Shown: one piece after another, positions 19,236-28,394 of the stretch | Layout: each line of letters begins with the position of its first letter | Position numbering within the stretch: the stretch's first letter is position 1 | Source: Marivita sp. | GTDB lineage: Bacteria; Pseudomonadota; Alphaproteobacteria; Rhodobacterales; Rhodobacteraceae | Reading direction: 5' to 3' | DNA: 64,000 nucleotides | Assembly (NCBI RefSeq): GCF_020055675.1 | Contig: NZ_JAIPUS010000009.1 | Coordinates: 1 to 64,000, forward strand | Position numbers and translations under genes: made by a program | The notes under the pieces: model-generated | What the model was told of the DNA's origin: nothing | Database searches by the model: none | The model's input: the letters and a program-made list of their open reading frames with translations, nothing else

Positions 19236-20220
19236 GAATCAGCTCCCCTGAACACAGCTTGCGCGCGGTCTCGGCCACGCGGTCCGGTGTCGGCACGGTG
19301 ATGTCTTCGAGTGCGGGGCTGAACGGCACTGGCACATCCATCGCGCCCATGCGGATCACCGGTGTGTCGAGATGGTAGAACGCCTTTTCGTTCAGCCGAG
19401 ACGCGATTTCCGAAGTTACGCCATAGCTCTGGTGGCCCTCGTCGATCACGATGGCGCGGCTGGTTTTCTTGACGCTTTCGATCAGCGCGGCCTCGTCCAG
19501 CGGCACGATGGTGCGCGGGTCGATCACCTCGGCCTCGATGCCCTCTTTCGACAGCAGGTCGGCAGCCTTTTCGGCCACCTGCACCATCGAGGACGTGGCG
19601 ATCAGGGTGATGTCCGATCCGTCGCGCTTGATATGCGCCTCGCCGAAGGGGATCAGGAATTCCTCTTCCGGCACCGGGGCCTTGTCCTGGTACATCAGCT
19701 TGTCTTCGAAGATCACGACCGGGTTGTTGTCGCGGATCGCGGTTTTCATCAGGCCCTTGGCTTCATAGGCCGAAGACGGCATCGCCACCTTGAGCCCCGG
19801 AATATGCGCCACGATCGCCTGGAGCGATTGTGAATGCTGCGCGGCGGACCGCCGGGTCGCCCCCATATTGGTGCGCAGCACCATCGGAACCGACAGTTTG
19901 CCACCCGACATATAGTGCTGCTTGGCCGCCTGGTTACAAAGCTGATCCATCACGAGGTAAATGAAATCGCCGAACATCAGGTCGACGATGGGGCGCGCGC
20001 CGGTCATGGCCGCCCCCACGGCCAGCCCCACGAAGCCCGGCTCGGCGATCGGGGTGTCGATGACGCGCTCGGTGCCGAATTCCTCGACCAGGCCGGACAG
20101 CACCTTGAAGGGGGTTCCGGCTTCGGCCACGTCCTCGCCCATCAGGAACACGGTGCGGTCGCGGCGCATTTCCTCGGCGATAGCCTCGTTCACGGCCTGG
20201 GACAGGGTGATCTCTCTCAT
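19225..20220 (-). CDS. 2-oxoacid/acetoin dehydrogenase-type E1 beta subunit
   Basis: MREITLSQAVNEAIAEEMRRDRTVFLMGEDVAEAGTPFKVLSGLVEEFGTERVIDTPIAEPGFVGLAVGAAM. Confidence 0.9.
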   Translation of the reverse strand: MREITLSQAVNEAIAEEMRRDRTVFLMGEDVAEAGTPFKVLSGLVEEFGTERVIDTPIAEPGFVGLAVGAAMTGARPIVDLMFGDFIYLVMDQLCNQAAKQHYMSGGKLSVPMVLRTNMGATRRSAAQHSQSLQAIVAHIPGLKVAMPSSAYEAKGLMKTAIRDNNPVVIFEDKLMYQDKAPVPEEEFLIPFGEAHIKRDGSDITLIATSSMVQVAEKAADLLSKEGIEAEVIDPRTIVPLDEAALIESVKKTSRAIVIDEGHQSYGVTSEIASRLNEKAFYHLDTPVIRMGAMDVPVPFSPALEDITVPTPDRVAETARKLCSGELIHAA

Positions 20221-20230
20221 CTTTCTCTCC

Positions 20231-21208
20231 TCAGTCCGCGTAAATGTGCATGTCCACTTCGGACACATCGGGGTATTTGGCCGCTTCGGCATAGGCCACG
20301 GCCTCGGAAGCGTCCTTTTCGATCTCGGTGTTCATCGCCTCGATCTCGTCTTCGGTCGCGATGCCTTCGCTCACCAGGTAGGACCGGAAACGGATGATCG
20401 GATCGCGGTTGTCCTTCCAGTCCTTTTCTTCTGCCTTGGACCGGTAATATTCGCGATTGATGTCGCCGACATGGTGCCCGTGGTAGCGATAGGTCATCAG
20501 TTCGATAAAGAACGGCCCGTCGCCCTTGCGGCAGCGGGCGACCAGTTTCTGGGTCAATTCGTTGACGGCCAGCACGTCCTGGCCATCCACCTGGAAGGCC
20601 TCGATGCCAAAGGCTTCGGCCCGCGCGGTGATGGAGCCGGCGGCGATTTCCTCGGTCTTGGTGTATTCGGAATAGCCGTTGTTTTCGCAGGCATAGATCA
20701 CCGGCAGGGTCCAGAGCGCGGCCATGTTCATGACCTCGTACCACAGCCCCTGCGCGGTGGCGCCATCGCCGAAGAAGCACACTGTCACATCGTCCTGGCC
20801 CAGCAGCTTGGCCCGCAGGGCCGATCCGGTGGCAATCCCCATGGAGCCGCCGACGATGGCATTGGCGCCAAGGTTGCCGTGGCTTTGATCGGCGATATGC
20901 ATCGACCCGCCCTTGCCGCGGCAGTAGCCTTCTTCCTTGCCCAGAAGCTCGCAGAACATCTCCTTGAAATTCGCGCCCTTGGCGACGCAATGGCCATGCC
21001 CCCGGTGCGTCGAGGTGATCCGGTCGTCATCGGTCAGCGCCTCGCAGATCCCAACCGCAACAGCTTCTTCCCCGGAATACATATGCGTAAGGCCCGGCAT
21101 CTTGGCCGACAGGTAAAGCTGGTTGGCGTTGTCCTCGAAGGTGCGGATGCGCATCATCTGGCGATACATGCGCAGGTAGTCTTCGGTGTTTGTCTTGGCC
21201 TTGGCCAT
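20231..21208 (-). CDS. Thiamine-pyrophosphate-dependent dehydrogenase E1 alpha subunit
   Basis: TPP motif CFFGDGATAQGLWYEVMNMAALWTLPVIYACENN; THRGHGHCVAKGA. Confidence 0.9.
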   Translation of the reverse strand: MAKAKTNTEDYLRMYRQMMRIRTFEDNANQLYLSAKMPGLTHMYSGEEAVAVGICEALTDDDRITSTHRGHGHCVAKGANFKEMFCELLGKEEGYCRGKGGSMHIADQSHGNLGANAIVGGSMGIATGSALRAKLLGQDDVTVCFFGDGATAQGLWYEVMNMAALWTLPVIYACENNGYSEYTKTEEIAAGSITARAEAFGIEAFQVDGQDVLAVNELTQKLVARCRKGDGPFFIELMTYRYHGHHVGDINREYYRSKAEEKDWKDNRDPIIRFRSYLVSEGIATEDEIEAMNTEIEKDASEAVAYAEAAKYPDVSEVDMHIYAD

Positions 21209-21247
21209 TGGTTCCCTCCCAAAGGGGGCAAGGGCGCATGGCCCCCG

Positions 21248-21292
21248 CTTCATCTTGCCCAATAAACTCCCGCCGGAGGCATCCTCCGGCGG
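21248..21292. repeat. Dispersed intergenic repeat plus perfect hairpin within the operon
   Basis: CTTCATCTTGCCCAATAAACTCCCGCCGGAGGC, near-identical to 40862-40894; contains CCGCCGGAGG-CAT-CCTCCGGCGG. Confidence 0.55.
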
Positions 21293-21298
21293 AGATGA

Positions 21299-22597
21299 TC
21301 AATACCGGTTGGCGATAGGCAGCTCTTCCGCCGGGAAGAGGCTGATCACCTCGCAGCCTGTCTCGGTCACGACCACTTCTTCCTCGATCCGCGCGGCGGA
21401 ATAGCCGTCGGTCGCGGGACAATAGGTTTCCAGTGCAAAGACCATGCCGGTCTGGATTTCCATTGGATGATCCAGAGACACGGCGCGGCTGATGATCGGG
21501 CGCTCGTGCAGCGCCAGCCCCAGCCCGTGGCCGAATTGCAGGCCGAAGGCCGCGTCCTCGTTCGGGAAGCCCAGCGATTCAGCCGTGGGCCAGACCTCGG
21601 CCACCTTGTCGGTGGTCACGCCCGGTTTGATCATGGCAATCGACGCATCGATCCATTCGCGGGCCTTCACATAGGCGTCGTTCTGGGCTGGCGTTGCGCG
21701 GCCCACGTTGAATGTCCGGTAGTAACAGGTCCGGTAGCCCTGGTAGCTTTGCAGGATGTCGAAAAAGGCCTGATCGCCCGGACGGATCAGGCGGTCGGTA
21801 AAGTTATGCGGATGCGGGTTGCAGCGTTCGCCCGAGATCGCGTTGATCGCCTCGACATCGTCCGATCCCATCTCATACAGCAGCTTGTTCGACATGGCGA
21901 CGATATCGTTCTCGCGGATGCCGGGTTTCAGCTCTTCGTAGATCATGTGGTAGACGCCATCGACCATGCTGGCGGCCTGCGTCAGCAACTGGATCTCGTC
22001 CCAGTTCTTGATTTCGCGCGCGGCAAGCATGATCTGCTGGCCATCGACGACATTGATGCCCTCTTCCCGCAGGGCGTGGAACATGGCGGTTTCGGCATAG
22101 TCCACACCCACGGGCATGTCCGCCATGCCGGCATCCTTGATCAGTTCGGCGATCATCTTGGCATATTTGCGCATCAAGCCGAATTCCGGCGGGATGGTGC
22201 CACGCATGCCGACGACGCCGGCGAGGCAGTGATCGGGCTCCAGCCAGTCGGAATAGCGCTGGTGATGCACCGCGGCCGAGCCGAAATCCCAGACATAGGG
22301 AGAATCGTCGCCGGTCAGCAGGCAAAAGCGGCACATCTTGTCGCGTTCCCATTCGCCGATCTTGGTGGCGCTGACATAGCGGATGTTGTTCACGTCGAAC
22401 AGCAAGAGCGACCCGGCCTGCGAGTTTTGCAAGCTCTGCCGGGTGCGGGCCAGACGGTAGCGGCGCAGCCGGTCATGATCGACCCGGCGCTCGAAATCGA
22501 CCGAGGTATGACCCCAGGCGGGCAGGCGGTCGCGCCATTCCCAGTTGGGTTCGAGGTCCTGGGGGGTGAGCATGTTCGGCATCAGTGCGCGTGTCAT
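21299..22597 (-). CDS. M24 (creatinase/prolidase-fold) family protein, DddP-like but lacking two metal-ligand positions
   Basis: Start at 22597 preceded by GGAG; QFGHGLGLALHERP, VFALETYC, ARIEEEVVVTETG pita-bread motifs. Confidence 0.8.
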   Translation of the reverse strand: MTRALMPNMLTPQDLEPNWEWRDRLPAWGHTSVDFERRVDHDRLRRYRLARTRQSLQNSQAGSLLLFDVNNIRYVSATKIGEWERDKMCRFCLLTGDDSPYVWDFGSAAVHHQRYSDWLEPDHCLAGVVGMRGTIPPEFGLMRKYAKMIAELIKDAGMADMPVGVDYAETAMFHALREEGINVVDGQQIMLAAREIKNWDEIQLLTQAASMVDGVYHMIYEELKPGIRENDIVAMSNKLLYEMGSDDVEAINAISGERCNPHPHNFTDRLIRPGDQAFFDILQSYQGYRTCYYRTFNVGRATPAQNDAYVKAREWIDASIAMIKPGVTTDKVAEVWPTAESLGFPNEDAAFGLQFGHGLGLALHERPIISRAVSLDHPMEIQTGMVFALETYCPATDGYSAARIEEEVVVTETGCEVISLFPAEELPIANRY

Positions 22598-22678
22598 GTG
22601 TATGAACTCCGTGGGGTGCGTGGCTGCATGCACCGTGGGTTGGAAATTTTGCGGGGGTGGTGCGTGAAATCGCGCACC

Positions 22679-23488
22679 CTATTTCGTGACCCAGCCGCCG
22701 TCGATGTGGATCATCTGGCCGGTCATGTAATCGCTGTCGTCGCTGGCCAGGAAAGAGGCGGTGCCGGTGATGTCGTCCGGGTAGGAGACCCGCTTGATCA
22801 CGAGATTGCTTTCGACAATATCCTCGTAGGCCTGGCCCTCGCGCTCCTTGAAACCGATGTCGACCAGGTCCTTGTCGAGCTGCTCCCACAGCGGCGTGAC
22901 CACGACGCCGGGCGCATAGCCGTTCACGGTGATATTGTGCTCGGCCAGCCCCAATGCGCCGCATTCGGTGAGCGCGAGGCAGCCATATTTCGAAGTGCAA
23001 TAGACGGTGACATCCACCAGCGGCTTGCGCGACGCGATGGAGCCCACGTTGATCAGCTTGTAGGGGTGATCTTCCATCGGGCCCTGGGCGATCATCTGGC
23101 GGGCGGTTTCCTGCATGCCCAGCCACATCGCCTTGGTGTTGACGTTCATGATCATGTCCCAGTTGTCTTCATCGATATCCATGAAGAACCGGGGCTTGTT
23201 CAGGCCCGCGTTGAACACCGCGACATTGATCGACCCGAAGGCGTCTACCGTGGCCGCGACGGCGGCGGCGTTGTCTTCGCGCTTGGTGACATCCATCTTC
23301 ACGGCAATCGCCTTGCCGTTTCCGACCGCGTTGATCTGCTCGGCGAGCGTTTGCGCCGCGTCCTGATCAAGATCGCCAAGACACACGTTGGCGCCCTGCG
23401 CGGCAAAGTTTTCGGCATTGGCGGCACCCATGCCGCGGGCCGCGCCCGTGATCAGGATATTCTTACCTTTGAGGCGATTGGGGTCCAT
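22679..23488 (-). CDS. SDR-family oxidoreductase
   Basis: ITGAARGMGAANAENFAAQGANVCLGD, YCTSKYGCLALT, DYMTGQMIHIDGGW. Confidence 0.9.
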   Translation of the reverse strand: MDPNRLKGKNILITGAARGMGAANAENFAAQGANVCLGDLDQDAAQTLAEQINAVGNGKAIAVKMDVTKREDNAAAVAATVDAFGSINVAVFNAGLNKPRFFMDIDEDNWDMIMNVNTKAMWLGMQETARQMIAQGPMEDHPYKLINVGSIASRKPLVDVTVYCTSKYGCLALTECGALGLAEHNITVNGYAPGVVVTPLWEQLDKDLVDIGFKEREGQAYEDIVESNLVIKRVSYPDDITGTASFLASDDSDYMTGQMIHIDGGWVTK

Positions 23489-23498
23489 GGTTTCCTCC

Positions 23499-25277
23499 CT
23501 AAGTGACCTGTTGTCCCATTATGTCCTCGGCCCGCGCCTGCGCGCGGTCGAGCGCATCGCGCGGCGAGACGATCCCGCGCAGCATATCGTGAAGTTCGTG
23601 GCCGCAGATGCGGATGATGTCCGAGATCTGCGGAATCGGCGGGCGCGGCCAGAATTGCAGTTCGTCGCGCCACGACATCTGGTCCACAAGCTCGAAGATC
23701 GGTGAAAGGCGGCGCACCTCGGGGTCCGCGCCAACCGAATAGCGGGGCGCGGTGCGGCTGCCGCTTTGCGCATAGAGCTTTTGCGCGCCGGGCGAGGTAA
23801 AGGTGACCAGCGCGTCGACAGCGTCTTCGATGCGATCCGGCGCAAGGTTGGACGGGATGCAGAAGACATAGCCCCCCACCGGCGCGATGGGCGCGCCCTC
23901 GGGGCCGTGCGGATGTGGCAGGTAGCCGGTGTTGTCATGCGCCGAACAGCTGTCATCCAGCTCGAAATACGGGGCCAGCAGGGTATAGCCATAGGCCATT
24001 GCCACCTTGCCGGAGGCATAGGGGCGCACCCGTTCGTACCAGGACATCGACAGGATATCGGGCGGCGAATATTCCAGCAGCTGCATCAGGTAATTCGCCG
24101 CGGCCAGTGCACGATCGCCGTTCAGCATGGGCCGGAACCCTCCATCGCCCAGATGATCGGCATCATAGCCGCCGGCGATTTCGGGCAGGTCCACGATGGG
24201 CTGGCCAAAAGCGGCGCAAGTCATCATGAAGGTATGCCCCAGCGCTGTCCCGCGGGCCGCGTTCCACGCCACGCCATAGCGCCCTTGGCGCGGGGCATGG
24301 AAATGGCGGGCCGCGTCGATCACGGCCTGCGTCGTGATGGGCGGCTCCAGGCCTTCTGTGGCAAACCAGTCCTTGCGGTAGAACATCAGTTCCGGAGTTG
24401 TCTGGCTTGGCACACCGAAGGGCCGCCCGTCCCAATGCGCGGCCCGCCACCCGGCGGTGTGAAAATCCGCCGGATCGAGGCGGGTGATATCCATCACCTC
24501 ATCCAGGGGGCGAATGATCTTCTTTGCGACGAACTCGCCAAGCCAGGGCAGGTCGACAGCAATGATGTCGTAACGGCTTTTACCGCGTTCGGCATTGCGC
24601 AGTGCTTCTTCGCGCAAGCGGTCTATCGAGAAGGCGCGTTGATGGATGCCCGTGCCGACCAGTTGTTCGAACTGCCGCTTGAGGTTGTCCATCACCATGA
24701 ATGTCGGATCGCCATGCACCAGGATGCGCAGTCCGCCGGACAGCTTGAGCGGCCGGGGCAGGGCCTGGGGCGGGGCAATCGTTGCCTGCGCGGCCTGGTA
24801 GGAGCCGCCGTAATAATAACTGGTCGAGTTGTCGCTGGCGTCTGCCGTCCCGAAAGAGGTTCGCGCGATGCGTTCGATCCGGTCGGCCAACTGGCTGAAA
24901 TTGTCCAGCAATTCGCGGCTTGGATGCAGGGAAAAGCTTTTGCCGCTCTTGGTTCGGGGGCGCTGTTCTATCAGCCCGGCCTGCTTGATCTCGGCCAGTT
25001 TGCGCGTTGCGGTTGCATAGGGCACCCCGGCCGCTGCGACCATTGACGACGGCGAGACCAGCCGCCCTTCGGAATGGCTGTGCAGAAGGTGCAGGATCAT
25101 GTTCAGATGCGGGTTCGGCGTGCTTGGCTCAATCGCGCTGTCCAGCTCGACATGCAGGGATTGCAGAAACCCGACCACTCTTTCCAATTCGGGACCCGCC
25201 ACAAGACGCGGCGCGGAGTCGGCGCGTGTCATCGGTGTTTGTCCATATTGGATATCATTTGCGAAGGTTTCGTGCAT
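23499..25277 (-). CDS. Regulator: winged-HTH fused to an extracellular solute-binding-protein (family 1) domain
   Basis: N-terminal wHTH (LVSPSSMVAAAGVPYATATRKLAEIKQAGLIEQRPRTKSGKSFSLHPS) plus ~400 aa SBP domain (FGVPSQTTPELMFYRKDWFATEGLEPPITTQAVIDAARHF, GKVAMAYGYTLLAPYF); no signal peptide. An alternative start is 25232. Confidence 0.8.
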   Translation of the reverse strand: MHETFANDIQYGQTPMTRADSAPRLVAGPELERVVGFLQSLHVELDSAIEPSTPNPHLNMILHLLHSHSEGRLVSPSSMVAAAGVPYATATRKLAEIKQAGLIEQRPRTKSGKSFSLHPSRELLDNFSQLADRIERIARTSFGTADASDNSTSYYYGGSYQAAQATIAPPQALPRPLKLSGGLRILVHGDPTFMVMDNLKRQFEQLVGTGIHQRAFSIDRLREEALRNAERGKSRYDIIAVDLPWLGEFVAKKIIRPLDEVMDITRLDPADFHTAGWRAAHWDGRPFGVPSQTTPELMFYRKDWFATEGLEPPITTQAVIDAARHFHAPRQGRYGVAWNAARGTALGHTFMMTCAAFGQPIVDLPEIAGGYDADHLGDGGFRPMLNGDRALAAANYLMQLLEYSPPDILSMSWYERVRPYASGKVAMAYGYTLLAPYFELDDSCSAHDNTGYLPHPHGPEGAPIAPVGGYVFCIPSNLAPDRIEDAVDALVTFTSPGAQKLYAQSGSRTAPRYSVGADPEVRRLSPIFELVDQMSWRDELQFWPRPPIPQISDIIRICGHELHDMLRGIVSPRDALDRAQARAEDIMGQQVT

Positions 25278-25420
25278 TGTGTCCCTGGGTTGGGTCGGTG
25301 TCTTGGAATTGCTTGCGTTGGCACTGGCGCCACCCCTTGAAAATGTTCAGACTGGTGGAAATTGGATATCACTTAAAAATCGAATATGGATAAAAATATA
25401 TCGAAAATGGATAAAAAGGA
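25247..25420. promoter_or_regulatory. Repeated GGATA-centred motifs in the divergent regulator/transporter region
   Basis: ATTGGATATCATTT (25247), ATTGGATATCACTT (25361), TCGAATATGGATAAAAA (25380), TCGAAAATGGATAAAAA (25401). Confidence 0.55.
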
Positions 25421-25534
25421 GCGTTCGTCCGCTTGGGAAATATCGCTCCATAGACCGCAGATTGCTCCGGCAACGGAACAGGCCGAGAGGACGGTCGCAA
25501 TCGTTTCTAAATATATCCGTGGGAGGACCAAAGT

Positions 25535-26494
25535 ATGAAAACGACATTAACGGCAGCGCTGGTTGCATCGACAACGCTGACCGGCACGGCAATGGCCGGG
25601 TCGCACAGCGACACAATGACCATTGGCATCACGCAGAACAACGTCGGCGTCGACAGCTATCAAACCACGTATGAAAAAGCCTTCATCGCTGCGGCCGAGG
25701 CCAATGACATGGTCGAGACTGTCGTGCTGGACGCGGGCGGTGACGTGGCCCGGCAGATCGCGCAGATGGAAGACCTGATCCAGCAAGAGGTCGATGCGAT
25801 CATTATCTGGCCAACCAACGGTGAAGCGGTGATCCCGGCGGTGCGCAAGGCGCATCAGGCCGATATTCCGGTGATCGTCACCAATTCGAACATCGCCGAG
25901 CAGGGGTTCGACTTCGTGTCCAGCTTCTCGGGTCCGGACAACATCACCCAAGGCAAGCGCTCTGCCGAGATCATGTGCGACAAGTTCAAGGACATGGGCA
26001 TCGAGGACGAAGCCAAGGTCGTGCATATCACCGGTCAGCCGGGCTACACCACAGCGATCGAGCGCGCCAAGGGTTTCGATGATCGTCTGCCGGAAGTCTG
26101 CCCCAACGTGGAGCAGATCGACAAGCAGCCGGGCGACTGGAACCGCGAGAAGTCGCAGCAGGTCATGGAGGCGTTCCTCGTCAAGTATGACGATATCGAC
26201 GGCGTCTACGCGGGCGATGACAACATGGGCGTCGGCGCCTTGAATGCTGCCAAGGCAGCGGGTCGCGACGGCATCATCTTTGTCGGTGCCACCAACTTTG
26301 CGGTGGGCTACGAAGCCATGCAGGACGGCGATTACTGGGGATCGATCTACCAGTCGCCGGTCGATGACGCGGAAGCCGCTCTGAAAACGGCGATCGATGT
26401 GCTCAACGGCGAGGAAGTTCCTTTCCTCAACTACTTCGACACGCCGAAGATCACTCAGGAAAATCAAGACGAGTACGACAAGCCCGTCTTCTGA
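25535..26494 (+). CDS. Ribose-type (type 2 periplasmic binding) sugar ABC transporter substrate-binding protein
   Basis: Signal peptide MKTTLTAALVASTTLTGTAMAGS; TIGITQNNVGVDSYQTTYEKAF..DAIIIWPTNGEAVIPAV. Confidence 0.9.
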   Translation: MKTTLTAALVASTTLTGTAMAGSHSDTMTIGITQNNVGVDSYQTTYEKAFIAAAEANDMVETVVLDAGGDVARQIAQMEDLIQQEVDAIIIWPTNGEAVIPAVRKAHQADIPVIVTNSNIAEQGFDFVSSFSGPDNITQGKRSAEIMCDKFKDMGIEDEAKVVHITGQPGYTTAIERAKGFDDRLPEVCPNVEQIDKQPGDWNREKSQQVMEAFLVKYDDIDGVYAGDDNMGVGALNAAKAAGRDGIIFVGATNFAVGYEAMQDGDYWGSIYQSPVDDAEAALKTAIDVLNGEEVPFLNYFDTPKITQENQDEYDKPVF

Positions 26495-26570
26495 TCTCCT
26501 CCCGGAACGCGCGGGGCGGTTCGTCTGCCTCGCGTGTTTTCTTCTACACTCAGACATATGGATGAACGGG

Positions 26571-27368
26571 ATGACAGGAGTCTCGGGGCGGTCCTGCATC
26601 GTGACCGGTGCGGCGCAAGGCATTGGCCGCGCCATTGGCGAGGCGTTGCTGGACGAAGGTGCGAATGTCTGTTTCGCGGACATCAATGCCGACAAGGTTG
26701 CCGAGGTCGCGGATGCCAACGCCGCGCGCGCGGCGCGCGCAGATGCGCGTGTGGCGCATGCGGCAGTCGATGTGACAGACCGCGAACAGGTCAGGGCAAT
26801 GATCGCCCACACGGTTGGCATCTTTGGCCGGCTGGATGTCAAGTTCAACAATGCCGGCGTGAACAGGCCGATGAATTTCCTCGATGTGACCGAGGAAAAC
26901 TGGAATTTCATCATGGGCATCAATGGTCTGGGCTGCATGATCGGTATGCAGGAAGCCGCCCGCCAAATGATCGCCCAGGGCGGACAGGGCAAGATCATCA
27001 ACACCGCCAGCATCGCCAGCCGGCAGGGGTTCGACAATGTCGCGCCGTATTGCGCTTCGAAATTCGCCGTGGTCGCGCTGACGCAATCGGGCGCGCGCGA
27101 TCTGGCAAAACATGGTATCACGGTGACAGGGTTCGCGCCGGGGGTCGTCGCGACCGAGATGTGGGAACAGGTCGATCAGGACCTGATGGAGATCGGGGCC
27201 GCCGAGCGTCCGGGACAGGCGATGGAGGAGTTTTCGTCCGAAATCCTCAAGGGCCGCGTGGCCACGCCGGAGGATATCACCGGGACGACAACATTTCTTG
27301 CGTCCAAGGACAGCGACTACATGACCGGTCAGATCGTGATGATCGACGGGGGAATGACCCTGGTCTGA
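26571..27368 (+). CDS. SDR-family oxidoreductase (paralogue-like to 22679-23488)
   Basis: VTGAAQGIGRAIGEALLDEGANVCFADIN, YCASKFAVVALTQ; shares the ITGTxxFLASxDSDYMTGQ tail with the other SDR. Confidence 0.9.
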   Translation: MTGVSGRSCIVTGAAQGIGRAIGEALLDEGANVCFADINADKVAEVADANAARAARADARVAHAAVDVTDREQVRAMIAHTVGIFGRLDVKFNNAGVNRPMNFLDVTEENWNFIMGINGLGCMIGMQEAARQMIAQGGQGKIINTASIASRQGFDNVAPYCASKFAVVALTQSGARDLAKHGITVTGFAPGVVATEMWEQVDQDLMEIGAAERPGQAMEEFSSEILKGRVATPEDITGTTTFLASKDSDYMTGQIVMIDGGMTLV

Positions 27369-27408
27369 CTGATATGGACCGGATGCCAACGATCTTTGGG
27401 AGGAGCTC

Positions 27409-28383
27409 ATGGCCACACTGACAAAACAACAGATCGGGACTGTTCTGGCAAAACAGGGCATCCTGATCGCTTTCGCGATCTTCATGATCGTCTTTACCAT
27501 CGCCAACCCGAAGTTCCTGACCATGGACAATCTGTTCAGCGTTGTGCGGTCCTCGGCCATCCTGGGGATCATGGCGCTTGGCGTGACCTTCGTGGTCATC
27601 AGCGGCAACCTCGATCTTTCGGTTGGGTCGATGATGTCTTTTTCAACCATCGTGGTGCTGGATTTGCACGATGAGCTTGGCCCGCTCCTCGCGATTCCGG
27701 CGATGTTTGGCATGACGCTGTGCCTGGGGGCCTTTATCGGCTTTCTGGTGGGGTATCTCAGGCTCAACTCGCTTATCGTGACCTTGGGAATGCTGTCGGC
27801 CATTCACGGATTGACGCTCACCTATTCAGGCGGTCAGAACATGGATATCGCCGACAAGGAGGGCACCTGGTTCAGCATTTTCGGTCAGGGCAGCGCCTTG
27901 GGCATTCCGATGCCGATCCTGATTTTTCTGGGACTTGCCGCGATTCTGGGGATCATACTGTCCAAGACCCCATTTGGCCGCAAGATCTATGCAGTCGGCG
28001 GGAATGGCACCGCCGCCACCTTTTCCGGCATTCGCCGCGCGCGCACCGTGTTCGCCTGTTACCTGATTTCGGCCTTCTGCGTGGCCACCGCGGGCCTGAT
28101 CCAGGCCAGCCGGTCGCTGGGGTCGCAGAATACCGTGGGCCAGGGGATGGAGCTTGAAGTGCTGGCTGCGGTAATTCTGGGCGGCGCCTCGCTCCTGGGG
28201 GGCTCGGGCACGATCTTCAAGACCGTCATCGGCGTGCTGATCCTCGGGTTCATCCAAAACGGTCTGCTTATCATGGGGCTGGAGTTCTACGTCCAGTATG
28301 TCGTGACGTGGGTCATCATCATCCTTGCTGTCTGGCTCGATATCGCGGCCAAACGCGGCAAGCTCTGGTCATCGATCGCTTGA
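27409..28383 (+). CDS. Ribose-type ABC transporter permease
   Basis: GVTFVVISGNLDLSVGSMMSFSTIVV, AVILGGASLLGGSGTIFKTVIGVLILG. Confidence 0.9.
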   Translation: MATLTKQQIGTVLAKQGILIAFAIFMIVFTIANPKFLTMDNLFSVVRSSAILGIMALGVTFVVISGNLDLSVGSMMSFSTIVVLDLHDELGPLLAIPAMFGMTLCLGAFIGFLVGYLRLNSLIVTLGMLSAIHGLTLTYSGGQNMDIADKEGTWFSIFGQGSALGIPMPILIFLGLAAILGIILSKTPFGRKIYAVGGNGTAATFSGIRRARTVFACYLISAFCVATAGLIQASRSLGSQNTVGQGMELEVLAAVILGGASLLGGSGTIFKTVIGVLILGFIQNGLLIMGLEFYVQYVVTWVIIILAVWLDIAAKRGKLWSSIA

Positions 28384-28394
28384 GGGGACGCAGC

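Noticed and set aside
21467-23506. 679-aa plus-strand ORF antisense to M24 and SDR genes
   Set aside because: Shadow of two recognisable genes; no motif support.
26700-26765. GC-alternating CGCGCGCGGCGCGCGC tract as a possible Z-DNA or repeat element
   Set aside because: Fully explained as an Ala/Arg-rich coding stretch of the SDR (NAARAARADARVAHAA).
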